Shown in pieces: positions 46,145 through 56,079 of a DNA stretch of 64,000 nucleotides; position 1 is the first letter of the stretch; each line of letters begins with the position of its first letter. The stretch is from positions 44,163 through 108,162 of the forward strand of contig NZ_FNDH01000008.1 of the NCBI RefSeq assembly GCF_900100485.1, read 5' to 3'. This stretch comes from Nitrosomonas sp. Nm132. Its GTDB lineage: Bacteria > Pseudomonadota > Gammaproteobacteria > Burkholderiales > Nitrosomonadaceae. The position numbers were made by a program, and so were the translations under genes. Under the pieces are notes generated by a model. The model searched no databases, had not been told where the DNA came from, and saw only the letters and a program-made list of their open reading frames with translations.

Positions 46145-47695
46145 ATGGATGAGTTAATTGCTCAGTTGTTAGTTTATATTAAAGGGACATGGAAGTACCG
46201 TTGGGTTTCTATTGCAGTTGCTTGGACTATTGCCATTCTTGGTTGGATTGTTGTCTATCAGTTACCTGATAATTATGAAGCTTCAGCTCGAATTTACGTT
46301 GATACGCAGAATATTCTTAGGCCACTAATGGCGGGTATGACTGTTTCTCCCAATCCAGAGCAACAAGTGTCGATAATGAGTCGTACTCTTATAAGCCGTC
46401 CGAATGTAGAAAGAATCACACGTATGGTTGATCTTGACATAAAAATTACAGATGATGCTGCGTATGACAAACTCGTTACTGCGTTGATGAAGGAAATTAC
46501 ACTTGCTGCGGCTGGGCGGGATAATATTTTTACTATTTCGTATAGCAATAAAGATCCAAAACTCGCAAAGGAAATTGTGCAATCACTTCTCACTATCTTT
46601 GTGGAAGGTGGTCTCGAAGGTAAAAAACAAGATTCCACTTCGGCGCTACGCTTTATTGATCAGCAGATTGCGGCATTTGAAGAGAAATTGATCACTTCAG
46701 AAAACGCATTGACAGCCTTTAAGCAAAGAAATATTGGATTATTACCTGGGCAGGGTGGAGATTATTATTCACAACTAACGATAGCTTTAGAAGATCTTGA
46801 AAAAGCAAAGCTTGCTTTAAAAGAAGCTGAACGCGCACGAGATGCTGTTAGAAAACAGATTAGTGGGGATGAGACGGTACTTTTGCTGGAAACGGATAAT
46901 GTGGTATCTGAAAAAATAATAAATCCAGAAATCGATGCGCGAATCCAGGCGCTTCATCTTAATTTGGATAATTTAAGATTAAGTTTTACTGAGCTACATC
47001 CTGATGTTGTCTCAACTCAGCGCTTGATCGCTCAACTTGAAGAACGTAAAAAGGAGGAAGCGGAGCTAATGGGAGCTGGAGGTGATCATGGTCGAAACTA
47101 TAGTCCAATGTTGCAGCAACTGAATATTGCATTGACAGAGGCTGAGGCTGTAGTTGCTTCAATGGAGGCGCGTGTTGCTGAATATACTGGACGTTTTGAG
47201 CGGCTTAAATCAATGAGTACAATGGTTCCCGCGGTTGAAGCAGAATTAACACAGCTAAATCGTGACTACAATGTCAACAAGGCCAATTATGAGAAGCTTC
47301 TTGAACGTCGAGCATCTGCTGAGATATCTGGTGAACTGACCTCTGCTACAGGTTTGATGTCATTTAGGATTATTGATCCACCTACTGTTCCTGAAACACC
47401 CTCAGGTCCTGATCGCAGAAAACTATTTTCCTTTGTTTTTATTGGATCATTACTTGCTGGTATAGGAATTTCTTTTGTAGTAAGCCAAATTCGCCCTACT
47501 TTTCATAGTCAAACTGATTTGCGACAGGTTACTGGTCTGGCAATACTAGGAACTGTTCCTATGATCTGGACAGATCAGGAAAAATTAAAGCGCAGAAATC
47601 GCCTCTACGCTTTTGGCTTTTTCTTATTGTTGTTGATGGTGTTATACACGGCATTGATGGTGTATGTGAAATTTTCATTCTTTTCACGCATGTAA
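46145..47695 (+). CDS. XrtA-locus polysaccharide chain-length determinant (Wzz type)
   Basis: A 516-aa inner-membrane protein. Wzz domain at the N-terminus with one transmembrane helix (about residues 19-38), a long periplasmic coiled-coil region (about 170-390, with FIDQQIAAFEEKLITSENALTAFKQRN), and a second C-terminal helix. A GNVR-like segment (LNRDYNVNKANYEKLLERRASAE) precedes the PPTVPETPSGPDRRKLF juxtamembrane part. Corresponds to TIGR03007. It controls EPS chain length and probably partners with the tyrosine kinase encoded next. Confidence 0.92.
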   Translation: MDELIAQLLVYIKGTWKYRWVSIAVAWTIAILGWIVVYQLPDNYEASARIYVDTQNILRPLMAGMTVSPNPEQQVSIMSRTLISRPNVERITRMVDLDIKITDDAAYDKLVTALMKEITLAAAGRDNIFTISYSNKDPKLAKEIVQSLLTIFVEGGLEGKKQDSTSALRFIDQQIAAFEEKLITSENALTAFKQRNIGLLPGQGGDYYSQLTIALEDLEKAKLALKEAERARDAVRKQISGDETVLLLETDNVVSEKIINPEIDARIQALHLNLDNLRLSFTELHPDVVSTQRLIAQLEERKKEEAELMGAGGDHGRNYSPMLQQLNIALTEAEAVVASMEARVAEYTGRFERLKSMSTMVPAVEAELTQLNRDYNVNKANYEKLLERRASAEISGELTSATGLMSFRIIDPPTVPETPSGPDRRKLFSFVFIGSLLAGIGISFVVSQIRPTFHSQTDLRQVTGLAILGTVPMIWTDQEKLKRRNRLYAFGFFLLLLMVLYTALMVYVKFSFFSRM

Positions 47696-47786
47696 CTCTT
47701 TTAATTTTGAATAGTAGTATCAGGACTTGTGAAGCATATATTTTGAGACAGAATTATGCTTAGAACAGAGGTGAACGGAGGGAAAT

Positions 47787-48689
47787 ATGAGCATCATTGA
47801 AAGAGCTGCAGATAGGCTTGGAAAGAAGACTGTAACAGAGCGTGCGCCGCAAACACCAGCAAGTGCTCATCTCGATCAGGCGAACAGCTCGGCTAAGGCT
47901 GATGAAAATATGCCTGGAAATGAGAATGAGCCAGTTAATTTTCATGCTGTGTCGGCCGTTCAAAAACAAATATCTATTAATCTTGATAGACTACATCAAT
48001 TAGGGATTGTAACACCTCAGCATGGGAAAACTCAGATTGCTGAGCAGTTTCGTCTTATCAAGCGACCATTATTAATAAATGCTTTCAATCAAAATACCGG
48101 AATAAAAAATGGCAACCTGATCATGGTTACCAGCTCTCTTGCTGGAGAAGGAAAAAGTTTTTGCTCCATTAATTTAGCAATGAGCATCGCAATGGAAAGG
48201 GATCACAGAGTTTTATTGATAGATGCTGATGTGGCACGTCCTTCTATTCCCAGAATACTGGATTTTAGTCCGGAGAAAAAAGGATTACTGGATATTATTC
48301 TCGATGATTATCTCGATGTATCAGATATTTTAATAAAAACGAGCATTGAGAAGCTAACAATTATTTCTGCAGGCACACGACATCCTCATGCGACTGAATT
48401 ATTGGCTAGCCAAAATATGAGAAACATCTTGACAGAGCTCGCGCAGCGATATCGAGACCGTATTGTTATCTTTGACTCTCCACCGTTGTTATTGACCAGT
48501 GAGGCACGGGTTCTCGCGAGTCAGATGGGTCAAATTGTACTAGTGGTAGAAGCTGAGAGAACAACGCAGCAAACGGTTAAAGAAGCTTTACGACAGATCG
48601 AATCATGCGATGTCGTTAATCTAATCTATAACAAAGCTAGAGCATTTTCCGGGGCTGGTACTGGCTATTATGGTTATTATTATTCATGA
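47787..48689 (+). CDS. XrtA-associated tyrosine autokinase (BY-kinase)
   Basis: A 300-aa cytoplasmic BY-kinase of the TIGR03018 type. Walker A: MVTSSLAGEGKSFCSINLA (about residues 112-130); Walker A' RVLLIDADVARPSIPRIL; Walker B region IVIFDSPPLLL. The C-terminal tyrosine cluster GYYGYYYS is the autophosphorylation tail. It regulates chain length and export together with the Wzz-type protein. Its stop overlaps the next ATG (ATGA). The LMW phosphatase at 61.2 kb is a candidate antagonist. Confidence 0.93.
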   Translation: MSIIERAADRLGKKTVTERAPQTPASAHLDQANSSAKADENMPGNENEPVNFHAVSAVQKQISINLDRLHQLGIVTPQHGKTQIAEQFRLIKRPLLINAFNQNTGIKNGNLIMVTSSLAGEGKSFCSINLAMSIAMERDHRVLLIDADVARPSIPRILDFSPEKKGLLDIILDDYLDVSDILIKTSIEKLTIISAGTRHPHATELLASQNMRNILTELAQRYRDRIVIFDSPPLLLTSEARVLASQMGQIVLVVEAERTTQQTVKEALRQIESCDVVNLIYNKARAFSGAGTGYYGYYYS

Positions 48690-50218
48690 TGTTATTCAGT
48701 AGTAATAGCTATTTTTGTAGAATTTTTTACTGGATCATCTACTTAATTATAGCGAGTCTATTGGTTTCTCATGCAGTTGCAGCTGACTGGGAGGTCAAAC
48801 CACGATTAAATTTGAGGGAGACCTACACTGATAATTTGAGATTAGGCTTAGGGGGGGGAGGAGGAGGGGGTGGTGGTGATTTCATTACTCAAATTAATCC
48901 GGGTATTCTATTGACTGGTGAGGGGCGTCGCTTTAATACCAATATTAACTACATGATGAATAACCTCATCTACGCAGAGCATGGTGAGTTTTCCAGGATA
49001 AGACATCAACTCAATGCTAATGCGACTGCTGAGTTAATTGAGGATCGCTTTTTTGTTGATGGATTCGCTAGGATGACTCAGCAAAATGCTTTTTTATTTG
49101 GACCACAATCAGTTGATAACGCCAATCCGGTTAATAGAAGAAATGTTAATTCTTATAGTGTTAGTCCTTATTTTAAACACCGGTTTAAGGATTTCGCATC
49201 AGCGGAATTGCGTTATGTGCATGGTGAAGTCAATACAAGTGGGCAAGGTTCTTTTAGTAGTTCGTCAGATTCCGGGATTGCTCGCTTAGCTAGTGGAGCT
49301 GATTTTAGGGTATTAAAATGGGGGCTTAACTATAATCATACAGAAATACGTCGAGATCAGCTTCGAACAATTGATTTAGAGCGATCTATAGCACTTCTCA
49401 GGTATGTTGTTACACCACAATTTGATCTTATTGCAACAGGTGGTTACGAACGAAATAGTTTTGTTTCTGTCCGGGGAAAATCATCTGGTCCAACCTGGAC
49501 AGTTGGTTTTGCATGGGCGCCTACTGAAAGAACAGAGATTAATCTTTCAGGAGGGCAAAGATTCTTTGGTGATACCTATTTGGCTACAGTGAATCATCGA
49601 ACGCGATTAACTACCTGGAACCTGAGTTATAACCAAGACATTACTACTTTTGGTCAACAATCTTTGTTTGGGTCGGCGATTACTACAGCAAGTGCGCTGG
49701 ATCAGCTTCTTTCGAGTACGCAGAATAGTGAGGCTTTGCTTAATCAAGGTGTTCCTTTTACTTTTTCTGATCCGAATAATTTTCTTACCAATCGCCTATT
49801 TCTACAGAGACGTCTGCAAGCATTCTTAGCTATCAAGGGCAGTAAAAATACTCTTCTGTTGAGGGGATTTAATTTGCAGCGGCGGGCATACACAGCAGCT
49901 CTGGAGGATGTATCATTAATCGGATTAGGAAATGCGCTATTAACAAGAGATACAGACCAAACAGGCGGTAATATCTCCTGGAACCATAGGTTAACTCCTC
50001 AAACCAGTGCCAATATTAACTATAGCTTTACTAGAATTGATTTTCTTGTATCTGATCGAATAGATGATAATCAACTCATCATGTTTAGCCTGAATAAGCG
50101 AATCACTCCTAATATGAACGGAATGATTAGCTATTTTCATAATTGGCGTAACTCTAATCAGAGCAATAGCGATTTTAATTCAAATAATGTTACAGCTTCA
50201 TTGAATATGAATTTCTAA
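48686..50218 (+). CDS. PEP-CTERM system-associated outer-membrane beta-barrel protein (TIGR03016-like)
   Basis: A 510-aa exported protein with a signal peptide (to about residue 33, HAVAAD). The mature part begins WEVKPRLNLRETYTDNLRLG and consists of alternating beta-strand patterns that end in FNSNNVTASLNMNF, typical of an outer-membrane barrel. It is in the position of the TIGR03016 gene of XrtA loci. Unusual: a run of nine glycines (about residues 56-64), encoded by a purine-rich stretch with an 8-G homopolymer (near 48851). It is probably involved in EPS secretion. Confidence 0.85.
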   Translation: MMLFSSNSYFCRIFYWIIYLIIASLLVSHAVAADWEVKPRLNLRETYTDNLRLGLGGGGGGGGGDFITQINPGILLTGEGRRFNTNINYMMNNLIYAEHGEFSRIRHQLNANATAELIEDRFFVDGFARMTQQNAFLFGPQSVDNANPVNRRNVNSYSVSPYFKHRFKDFASAELRYVHGEVNTSGQGSFSSSSDSGIARLASGADFRVLKWGLNYNHTEIRRDQLRTIDLERSIALLRYVVTPQFDLIATGGYERNSFVSVRGKSSGPTWTVGFAWAPTERTEINLSGGQRFFGDTYLATVNHRTRLTTWNLSYNQDITTFGQQSLFGSAITTASALDQLLSSTQNSEALLNQGVPFTFSDPNNFLTNRLFLQRRLQAFLAIKGSKNTLLLRGFNLQRRAYTAALEDVSLIGLGNALLTRDTDQTGGNISWNHRLTPQTSANINYSFTRIDFLVSDRIDDNQLIMFSLNKRITPNMNGMISYFHNWRNSNQSNSDFNSNNVTASLNMNF

Positions 50219-50246
50219 TCAATAGCATAAAGCAAATCTAAATTAT

Positions 50247-51113
50247 ATGTATTTATCTTATTACGGTCTTAAGATCAAGCCATTTCAACTGAAGCCCGAT
50301 CCAAATTTCTTTTTCAGCAGTAAAGGGCATAAACGGGCAATGGCCTATCTTGAATATGGGTTATCGCAAGAAGATGGCTTTATTATTGTTACAGGCGAGA
50401 TAGGTGCGGGTAAAACAACTTTGATGCGCCATCTTTTCCAGAAGCTAGAGCGGGAAAAATTTATTGCTGTGCAATTAGTGAATACACATCTGGACTCGGA
50501 AGATATCTTAAGAATGGTGGCGGCTGCTTTTGGATTGGCGCACTTGAATTCTACTAAAGCGACTCTTCTGCTTGAACTTGAGCAATTTTTTCGGCAGTCT
50601 GATAGAGAGGGAAAACGAGTATTGCTGCTTGTAGATGAAGCACAAAATCTTTCTCCTAGCGCACTCGAGGAATTGAGAATGCTCTCAAACTTTCAGACAG
50701 ACGATAAGCTCTTGTTGCAAACATTTTTACTTGGGCAACCTGAATTTAGAAAGATTCTGCTTGGTAACAGTATGCAGCAATTACGCCAAAGAGTTATCGC
50801 GACCTATCATCTCGGTCCTTTGGATACTGATGAAACCAAATCTTATATTGAACATCGTTTGACTACAGCGGGTTGGTCTGGCGATCCTTTTCTACGCGAT
50901 GATGCTTTTAACGCAATTTACAACTTCACAAAGGGTATTCCCCGCAGAATCAATACACTTTGTGATCGTTTATTGATAATGGGTTGCTTAGAAGAATTAC
51001 ATACCTTGAGTAGTGTGGAAGTAAATGAAGTTATTCGTGACATTCAGCAAGAGTTTGATCTGTCAATTCTCTCTGATGATGAATCAGATGAGTTTAAACC
51101 CGCTACTGCATGA
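50247..51113 (+). CDS. XrtA-associated ATPase (ExeA/GspA-like AAA)
   Basis: A 288-aa AAA ATPase of the TIGR03015 type. MYLSYYGLKIKPFQLKPDPNFFFSSKGHKRAMAYLEYGL opens the family; Walker A is VTGEIGAGKTTLMRHL (about residues 48-62); Walker B is VLLLVDEAQNLS; sensor and arginine regions lie in QPEFRKIL and GIPRRINTLCDRLL. It resembles the ExeA secretion ATPase but has no peptidoglycan-binding tail. Presumed to energise or organise the EPS/PEP-CTERM apparatus. Confidence 0.92.
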   Translation: MYLSYYGLKIKPFQLKPDPNFFFSSKGHKRAMAYLEYGLSQEDGFIIVTGEIGAGKTTLMRHLFQKLEREKFIAVQLVNTHLDSEDILRMVAAAFGLAHLNSTKATLLLELEQFFRQSDREGKRVLLLVDEAQNLSPSALEELRMLSNFQTDDKLLLQTFLLGQPEFRKILLGNSMQQLRQRVIATYHLGPLDTDETKSYIEHRLTTAGWSGDPFLRDDAFNAIYNFTKGIPRRINTLCDRLLIMGCLEELHTLSSVEVNEVIRDIQQEFDLSILSDDESDEFKPATA

Positions 51114-51223
51114 CAAAAGATAAAGATATCAGCAAATAACGCTAAATCTATTTCAGTAAGCTATTATTATTTTTACTAATTTGGTTTTTCTTGGTTTCGG
51201 GTCTCATAGGGTGGCAAATTAGA

Positions 51224-52063
51224 ATGATACGTAATGCCATGACAATCGATGTGGAAGATTATTTCCATGTTTCTGCATTTGCTTCTCATATACCGAGAGA
51301 AGCCTGGGAAAATTTGCCGTGCAGGGTAGAGAGGAATATTGACTGTATTCTCATGCTATTGGATGAAAAACAAATAAAAGCTACTTTCTTTACTTTGGGT
51401 TGGATTGCCAAACGCTATGTGAGCATGGTTAGGCGCATCACTGAGAATGGCCATGAGCTTGCTAGCCATGGTTGTGAGCATCATCGGGTTTCAGAACTAG
51501 GATTTGCTCAATTTCGTAAGGATATTATTCATAGTAAAAAATTGCTCGAGGATATTGGAGGTAGCCCAGTATGGGGCTATCGCGCACCTAGTTTCTCAAT
51601 AAATAGCCAAAATCTCTGGGCATTTGATTTACTTGAAGAAGCGGGCTATCGATATAGCTCCAGTATCTATCCCGTGTATCATGATCACTATGGTATGCCA
51701 GATGCACCCCGTTTTGCCTTTTATCCTAGTCCAACCAAGAAATTACTGGAGTTACCAGTGACGACTGTTAGTCTGTTCGGACGTAACTTTCCTGCGGGGG
51801 GTGGGGGGTATTTCCGATTATGGCCTTATTCTGTTTCACGCTGGTTTATTCATAAAGTGAACAATCATGATCATCGCCCTGCGATCTTTTATTTTCATCC
51901 ATGGGAGATGGATCCTGAGCAACCCCGTCAGAAGGGTATTAGTGCCAAAACCCGTTTTCGTCATTATCTGAATCTTGATTGCATGGAAAAGCGGATCAAA
52001 TTGCTAATCAATGATTTTAACTGGGGACGTATGGATCAAATTTTTCTGGATGAGGCAGAATGA
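51224..52063 (+). CDS. XrtA-system polysaccharide deacetylase (DUF3473)
   Basis: A 279-aa NodB-type carbohydrate esterase plus DUF3473 tail (TIGR03006 pattern). NAMTIDVEDYFHVSAF contains the catalytic Asp-Asp-type motif; the metal ligands are in ELASHGCEHHRVSEL; GYRAPSFSI follows; and YFHPWEMDPEQPRQKGIS lies in the C-terminal half. It removes acetyl groups from amino sugars in the EPS. The ATG at 51224 is used (51239 also possible); the TTG-started frame at 51191 is rejected. It overlaps the FemAB gene by 4 bp. Confidence 0.92.
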   Translation: MIRNAMTIDVEDYFHVSAFASHIPREAWENLPCRVERNIDCILMLLDEKQIKATFFTLGWIAKRYVSMVRRITENGHELASHGCEHHRVSELGFAQFRKDIIHSKKLLEDIGGSPVWGYRAPSFSINSQNLWAFDLLEEAGYRYSSSIYPVYHDHYGMPDAPRFAFYPSPTKKLLELPVTTVSLFGRNFPAGGGGYFRLWPYSVSRWFIHKVNNHDHRPAIFYFHPWEMDPEQPRQKGISAKTRFRHYLNLDCMEKRIKLLINDFNWGRMDQIFLDEAE

Positions 52064-53142
52064 GTACAGCGGATGTTGTATTTCCTCAACAGATTAAAGC
52101 CCCATTATTTGCTGATATTCCCAGTGTCTATTTATTACAGGCAGATGTTGTAATAGCATGGGATACATTCGTAATAACCTGTTCAGAGGCCACTTTCTTT
52201 CATCGAGCGGGCTGGCAACAGGTTATTGAAAAAGCTTTTGGGCATAAGACGTGGTTCCTCTATGCGGAAATCAACGGAGAAATAGATGGCGTACTACCTT
52301 TGGTAGAAATTAATAGCTACCTTTTTGGGCATTCGCTTAGTTCATTACCATTTTGTGTTTATGGTGGAATAGCGGCTAGCTCCGAAGCAGCGAGACTGGT
52401 GCTTGATCAGACTGCTCAAAGGCTAGCTGCCCGATTGAAGGTAGATTATCTCGAGTATAGAAATCTCAAGCCATTTCACACAGATTGGCCAGCCAAAGAT
52501 CTTTACGTAACTTTCCGTAAAGAAATTGATCCTGACGTGGAAAAAAACATGCTGGCTATTCCTCGTAAGCAGCGTGCAATGGTACGAAAGGGTGCTAAAA
52601 ATGGATTACAAAGTTGCATTGATGAGGATATCGAACAATTTTTTCATGCTTATTCTGTGAGTGTGCATCGGTTGGGAACGCCAGTATTCTCAAAGAATTA
52701 TTTTCGCTTACTCAAAGCAATTTTTGCTGAAGATTGTGAATTAATGATTATCACCCATGAGAATAAAGTAGTGAGCGCTGTCATGAGCTTTTATTTTCGT
52801 GATGAGGTTTTGCCCTATTACGGAGGAGGAACTGATGAAGCACGAGATTTGGCAGCAAATGACTTTATGTATTGGGAGTTAATGCGACGTGCTTGTGAAC
52901 ATGGTTATAAGATTTTCGATTTCGGACGCAGTAAGCGTGGCACAGGTTCTTTCAGCTTTAAGAAAAATTGGGGGTTTGAGCCACAATCACTTTATTACGA
53001 GTGCCAGCTTCATCAGACAAAAGCGCTGCCTAACCATAATCCATTAAATCCCAAATATCACCTTTTCATTAAAGCTTGGCAAAAGCTTCCTTTATCATTA
53101 GCGAATCTGATTGGGCCGTATATCGTGAGGAACTTGGGCTAG
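52060..53142 (+). CDS. FemAB-like XrtA/PEP-CTERM-associated acyltransferase
   Basis: A 360-aa protein of the GNAT-related FemAB family, TIGR03019 pattern. CSEATFFHRAGWQQVIEKAFGHKTWFLYAE near the start, RKQRAMVRKGAKNGL, an acceptor domain, and DFMYWELMRRACEHGYKIFDFGRSKRGTGSFSFKKNWGFEPQ near residues 265-305. FemAB enzymes transfer aminoacyl groups in cell-wall synthesis; in XrtA loci the acceptor is unknown. Coupled to the deacetylase by an ATGA overlap. Confidence 0.91.
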   Translation: MSTADVVFPQQIKAPLFADIPSVYLLQADVVIAWDTFVITCSEATFFHRAGWQQVIEKAFGHKTWFLYAEINGEIDGVLPLVEINSYLFGHSLSSLPFCVYGGIAASSEAARLVLDQTAQRLAARLKVDYLEYRNLKPFHTDWPAKDLYVTFRKEIDPDVEKNMLAIPRKQRAMVRKGAKNGLQSCIDEDIEQFFHAYSVSVHRLGTPVFSKNYFRLLKAIFAEDCELMIITHENKVVSAVMSFYFRDEVLPYYGGGTDEARDLAANDFMYWELMRRACEHGYKIFDFGRSKRGTGSFSFKKNWGFEPQSLYYECQLHQTKALPNHNPLNPKYHLFIKAWQKLPLSLANLIGPYIVRNLG

Positions 53143-53146
53143 ATTA

Positions 53147-54379
53147 ATGCAAGCATTGCTTTATCTAACACACCGAATTCCTTATCCACCAAACAAGGGA
53201 GATAAAATACGTTCCTATCATCTGTTGCAGCATCTCAGTGAACGTTACCGAGTTTACTTAGGGACATTTATAGATGATGAGCAGGACTGGCAATATGTAG
53301 ATCAGGTCAAATCTTTCTGTGAAGATACCTGCTTTATTAAACTTGACCCATTTACTGCTCGTATACGCAGCCTCTTCACCTTGTTTTCAAATACACCCCT
53401 TACCTTAACTTATTATTATAATCAGCATCTCCAGGCTTGGGTAAATGAGCGGCTTAGTAAAGAATCCATTGATCATATCTTAATTTTTTCTTCGGCAATG
53501 GCGCAATATATTGATCACGCTAAAGATTGTGATCACATCGTTGATTTCGTTGATGTTGATTCAGATAAATGGCGTCAGTATGCATCAGCTAAATCTTGGC
53601 CTCAGAACTGGATCTACCGACGAGAAGCTAAATTATTACTTGCTTACGAGAAGCAGGTTGCCAAAGATTGTGATTATGTCACTTTTGTTTCTGAGAAAGA
53701 GGCGGATTTATTCAAGCAACTTGTGCCGGAAGTCACTGATAAAACAGTCTTCTTTAATAATGGAGTAGATACTGACTTTTTTTCACCTTATCTTCGTTAT
53801 GACAATCCATACTCAGAAGGAGCGAGAGTACTTGTATTTACTGGCGCCATGGATTATTGGCCAAATGTTGACGCTGTAAGCTGGTTTTCACATGCTGTTT
53901 TTCCTGCAGTTCGCGCGCAGTTGCCTCAAGTGGAATTTTATGTTGTGGGTGCCAGACCATCCCGAGAGGTTATGGCGCTGGCTAGCTTACCTGGCATTAC
54001 TGTAACGGGTGCTGTAGAGGATATTCGACCTTATATGGCTTATGCGTCGATGGCGGTAGCGCCTTTACGTGTAGCGCGGGGCATCCAGAATAAAGTGCTA
54101 GAAGCAATGGCAATGGAGAAAATTGTCATTGTTTCTCCTCAAGCAATGGAAGGTATCTATGCTGTTCCTGAGATAGAGTTATTCGTCGCTAGTGATGCAG
54201 GTCAATTTATTGATCAGATTATTCTGCTATTCCAAAATAACGTGAGTAAAGATACTGGTGGAGCTGCAAGGTCAAGGGTATTGAAAGATTATAATTGGGC
54301 AGAGAGCTTGGCCAGAATAGATGCTTTGTTTACTGGGAATAGAAGAAACGACTTAAGGGATGAGATATTAGTTCGTTAA
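53147..54379 (+). CDS. XrtA-associated glycosyltransferase (TIGR03087-like)
   Basis: A 410-aa GT4-type glycosyltransferase. N-terminal ALLYLTHRIPYPPNKGDKIRSYHLLQHLS is the TIGR03087 opening; the donor half has VLVFTGAMDYWPNVDAVSWFSHAVFPAV, VVGARPSREVM, GITVTGAVEDIRPYMAYASMAVAPLRVARGIQNKVLEAMAM, the usual GT-B E-x7-E-like region. It adds a sugar to the lipid-linked EPS repeat. It starts 4 nt after the FemAB stop. Confidence 0.92.
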   Translation: MQALLYLTHRIPYPPNKGDKIRSYHLLQHLSERYRVYLGTFIDDEQDWQYVDQVKSFCEDTCFIKLDPFTARIRSLFTLFSNTPLTLTYYYNQHLQAWVNERLSKESIDHILIFSSAMAQYIDHAKDCDHIVDFVDVDSDKWRQYASAKSWPQNWIYRREAKLLLAYEKQVAKDCDYVTFVSEKEADLFKQLVPEVTDKTVFFNNGVDTDFFSPYLRYDNPYSEGARVLVFTGAMDYWPNVDAVSWFSHAVFPAVRAQLPQVEFYVVGARPSREVMALASLPGITVTGAVEDIRPYMAYASMAVAPLRVARGIQNKVLEAMAMEKIVIVSPQAMEGIYAVPEIELFVASDAGQFIDQIILLFQNNVSKDTGGAARSRVLKDYNWAESLARIDALFTGNRRNDLRDEILVR

Positions 54380-54418
54380 TTTCTTGTTAATATCGATATT
54401 AATAATATTCAGAATACT

Positions 54419-55990
54419 ATGAGCGTGCAACTTCCATCAGAAATTGCAGTGAGCACTTTAGTAAAAAAACAGAAGATCTCTGCTTTTGTTACATCTCTCG
54501 TGATTATTCTGATACTGAGTGTGTATCACGAGGTGACGTGGTCGATCATTTCAACCTGGATCAGATCGGATACTTATGCGCATGGCTTCTTGATTCTTCC
54601 TTTTAGCGTTTATATGATCTGGAAGCAGCGTGATAATCTTAGTCTATTGAAATATCAACCAAGTTTTGGATGGTTATTCGTACTGGGAATACTCGGATTT
54701 GGTTGGCTATTGGCCACGCTGGCGAGTGTGCTAGTAGTTGAACAGTATGCTTTGATAGCGATGATTCCTGTCGCAGTATGCATCATTATGGGGCATCGAT
54801 TAGCTTGGGCTATCGCTTTTCCGCTCGCTTATCTTTTTTTTGCTGTTCCATTTGGTGAAGCGCTCATTCCGCCATTAATCGATTTCACAGCAGATTTTAC
54901 AGTCACTGCATTGCAGATGACAGGAATTCCTGTTTATCGTGAAGGGAGTTTTTTTAGTCTTTCTAGTGGTAATTGGTCTGTAGTAGAGGCTTGTAGTGGT
55001 TTGCGTTATTTGATTGCATCGGTAACACTGGGCACGCTCTATGCTTATCTTACTTATCGGAGTTTAGTAAAACGCATATTTTTTATTGTACTTTCTATTG
55101 TTGTGCCGATTGTTGCCAATGGAATGCGGGCGTATTTGATTGTGATGACAGGGCATCTCAGTAATATGCAATTGGCTGTTGGTGTTGATCATTTGGTCTA
55201 TGGCTGGGTATTCTTTGGTTTAGTCATGATGCTGTTATTCTGGATTGGTTCGTTTTGGCGGGAAGACGGGTTGGAGAATAAGACTAAAAATGAGAATCAA
55301 GTTGCTAATCCTCAAGCTGATAATATTTCACTTAACAGCATGTGGTTTGCAGCAAGCCTGGTGGGGGTCACTATACTAATTTGGCCAGCTTATGCGAGTT
55401 ATCTGAATACTACTACTGAGAACAACTTGATTCCTGAGGTTGGGATTATAGATCCATTGGGAAAATGGGAGGTTAATCAAGATCTGTCTTTTGATTGGAC
55501 TCCTAGCTATATTGGTGAGCCTCGTAAATTTCTTTATCATTTTAAGCATGCAGATCAATCAGTAAGCGTCCATATTACCTATTACCATAAACAGAATCAG
55601 GGGGCAGAGCTAATTAATTATGGGAACGTACTTGTCTCTGATAAATATTCAGGCTGGCGTAATATTGGCAATACTAAACGTCATATATCGCTTGACTCCA
55701 ATGCGTTAACGATCAATCAGAGTCAATTGCAGTCGTATACTACAAATTTATTGGTATGGAGATGGTACTGGTTGGGTAATAAGCAAACAGCCAATCCCTA
55801 TTTTGCGAAAGCTATTCTTGCCATGAATAAATTCCTGGGAAATGGCGATGATGGGGCTGAAGTCATTATTACGACTTCTTACAATGATCATCTAGAGGAG
55901 GCAGCGGTAGTGCTCCAAGATTTTCTTGATGACATGCTGCCAGTAATAGTTAGGGGACTTCAAACTGCACAGCTCTCCAATGAGGAGTGA
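54419..55990 (+). CDS. xrtA: Exosortase A fused to an EpsI domain
   Basis: A 523-aa polytopic membrane cysteine transpeptidase that cuts PEP-CTERM proteins. The N-terminal exosortase domain (about 15-290) has about eight helices and the catalytic triad pattern: Cys in VVEACSGLRYL (near residue 193), Arg in VANGMRAYLIV, His in VDHLVYGWVF. After about residue 310 the EpsI domain follows, ending around VLQDFLDDMLP. EpsI fusion is normal for XrtA. The substrate PEP-CTERM protein is at 37.2 kb. Confidence 0.95.
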   Translation: MSVQLPSEIAVSTLVKKQKISAFVTSLVIILILSVYHEVTWSIISTWIRSDTYAHGFLILPFSVYMIWKQRDNLSLLKYQPSFGWLFVLGILGFGWLLATLASVLVVEQYALIAMIPVAVCIIMGHRLAWAIAFPLAYLFFAVPFGEALIPPLIDFTADFTVTALQMTGIPVYREGSFFSLSSGNWSVVEACSGLRYLIASVTLGTLYAYLTYRSLVKRIFFIVLSIVVPIVANGMRAYLIVMTGHLSNMQLAVGVDHLVYGWVFFGLVMMLLFWIGSFWREDGLENKTKNENQVANPQADNISLNSMWFAASLVGVTILIWPAYASYLNTTTENNLIPEVGIIDPLGKWEVNQDLSFDWTPSYIGEPRKFLYHFKHADQSVSVHITYYHKQNQGAELINYGNVLVSDKYSGWRNIGNTKRHISLDSNALTINQSQLQSYTTNLLVWRWYWLGNKQTANPYFAKAILAMNKFLGNGDDGAEVIITTSYNDHLEEAAVVLQDFLDDMLPVIVRGLQTAQLSNEE

Positions 55991-56079
55991 ATATAATGGT
56001 CAGTATTACTACCATAATATTTCATTAATAACGAGTAATTGCTAACTATACCCATGTTTTTATGCCTAGTTAGATTCTT

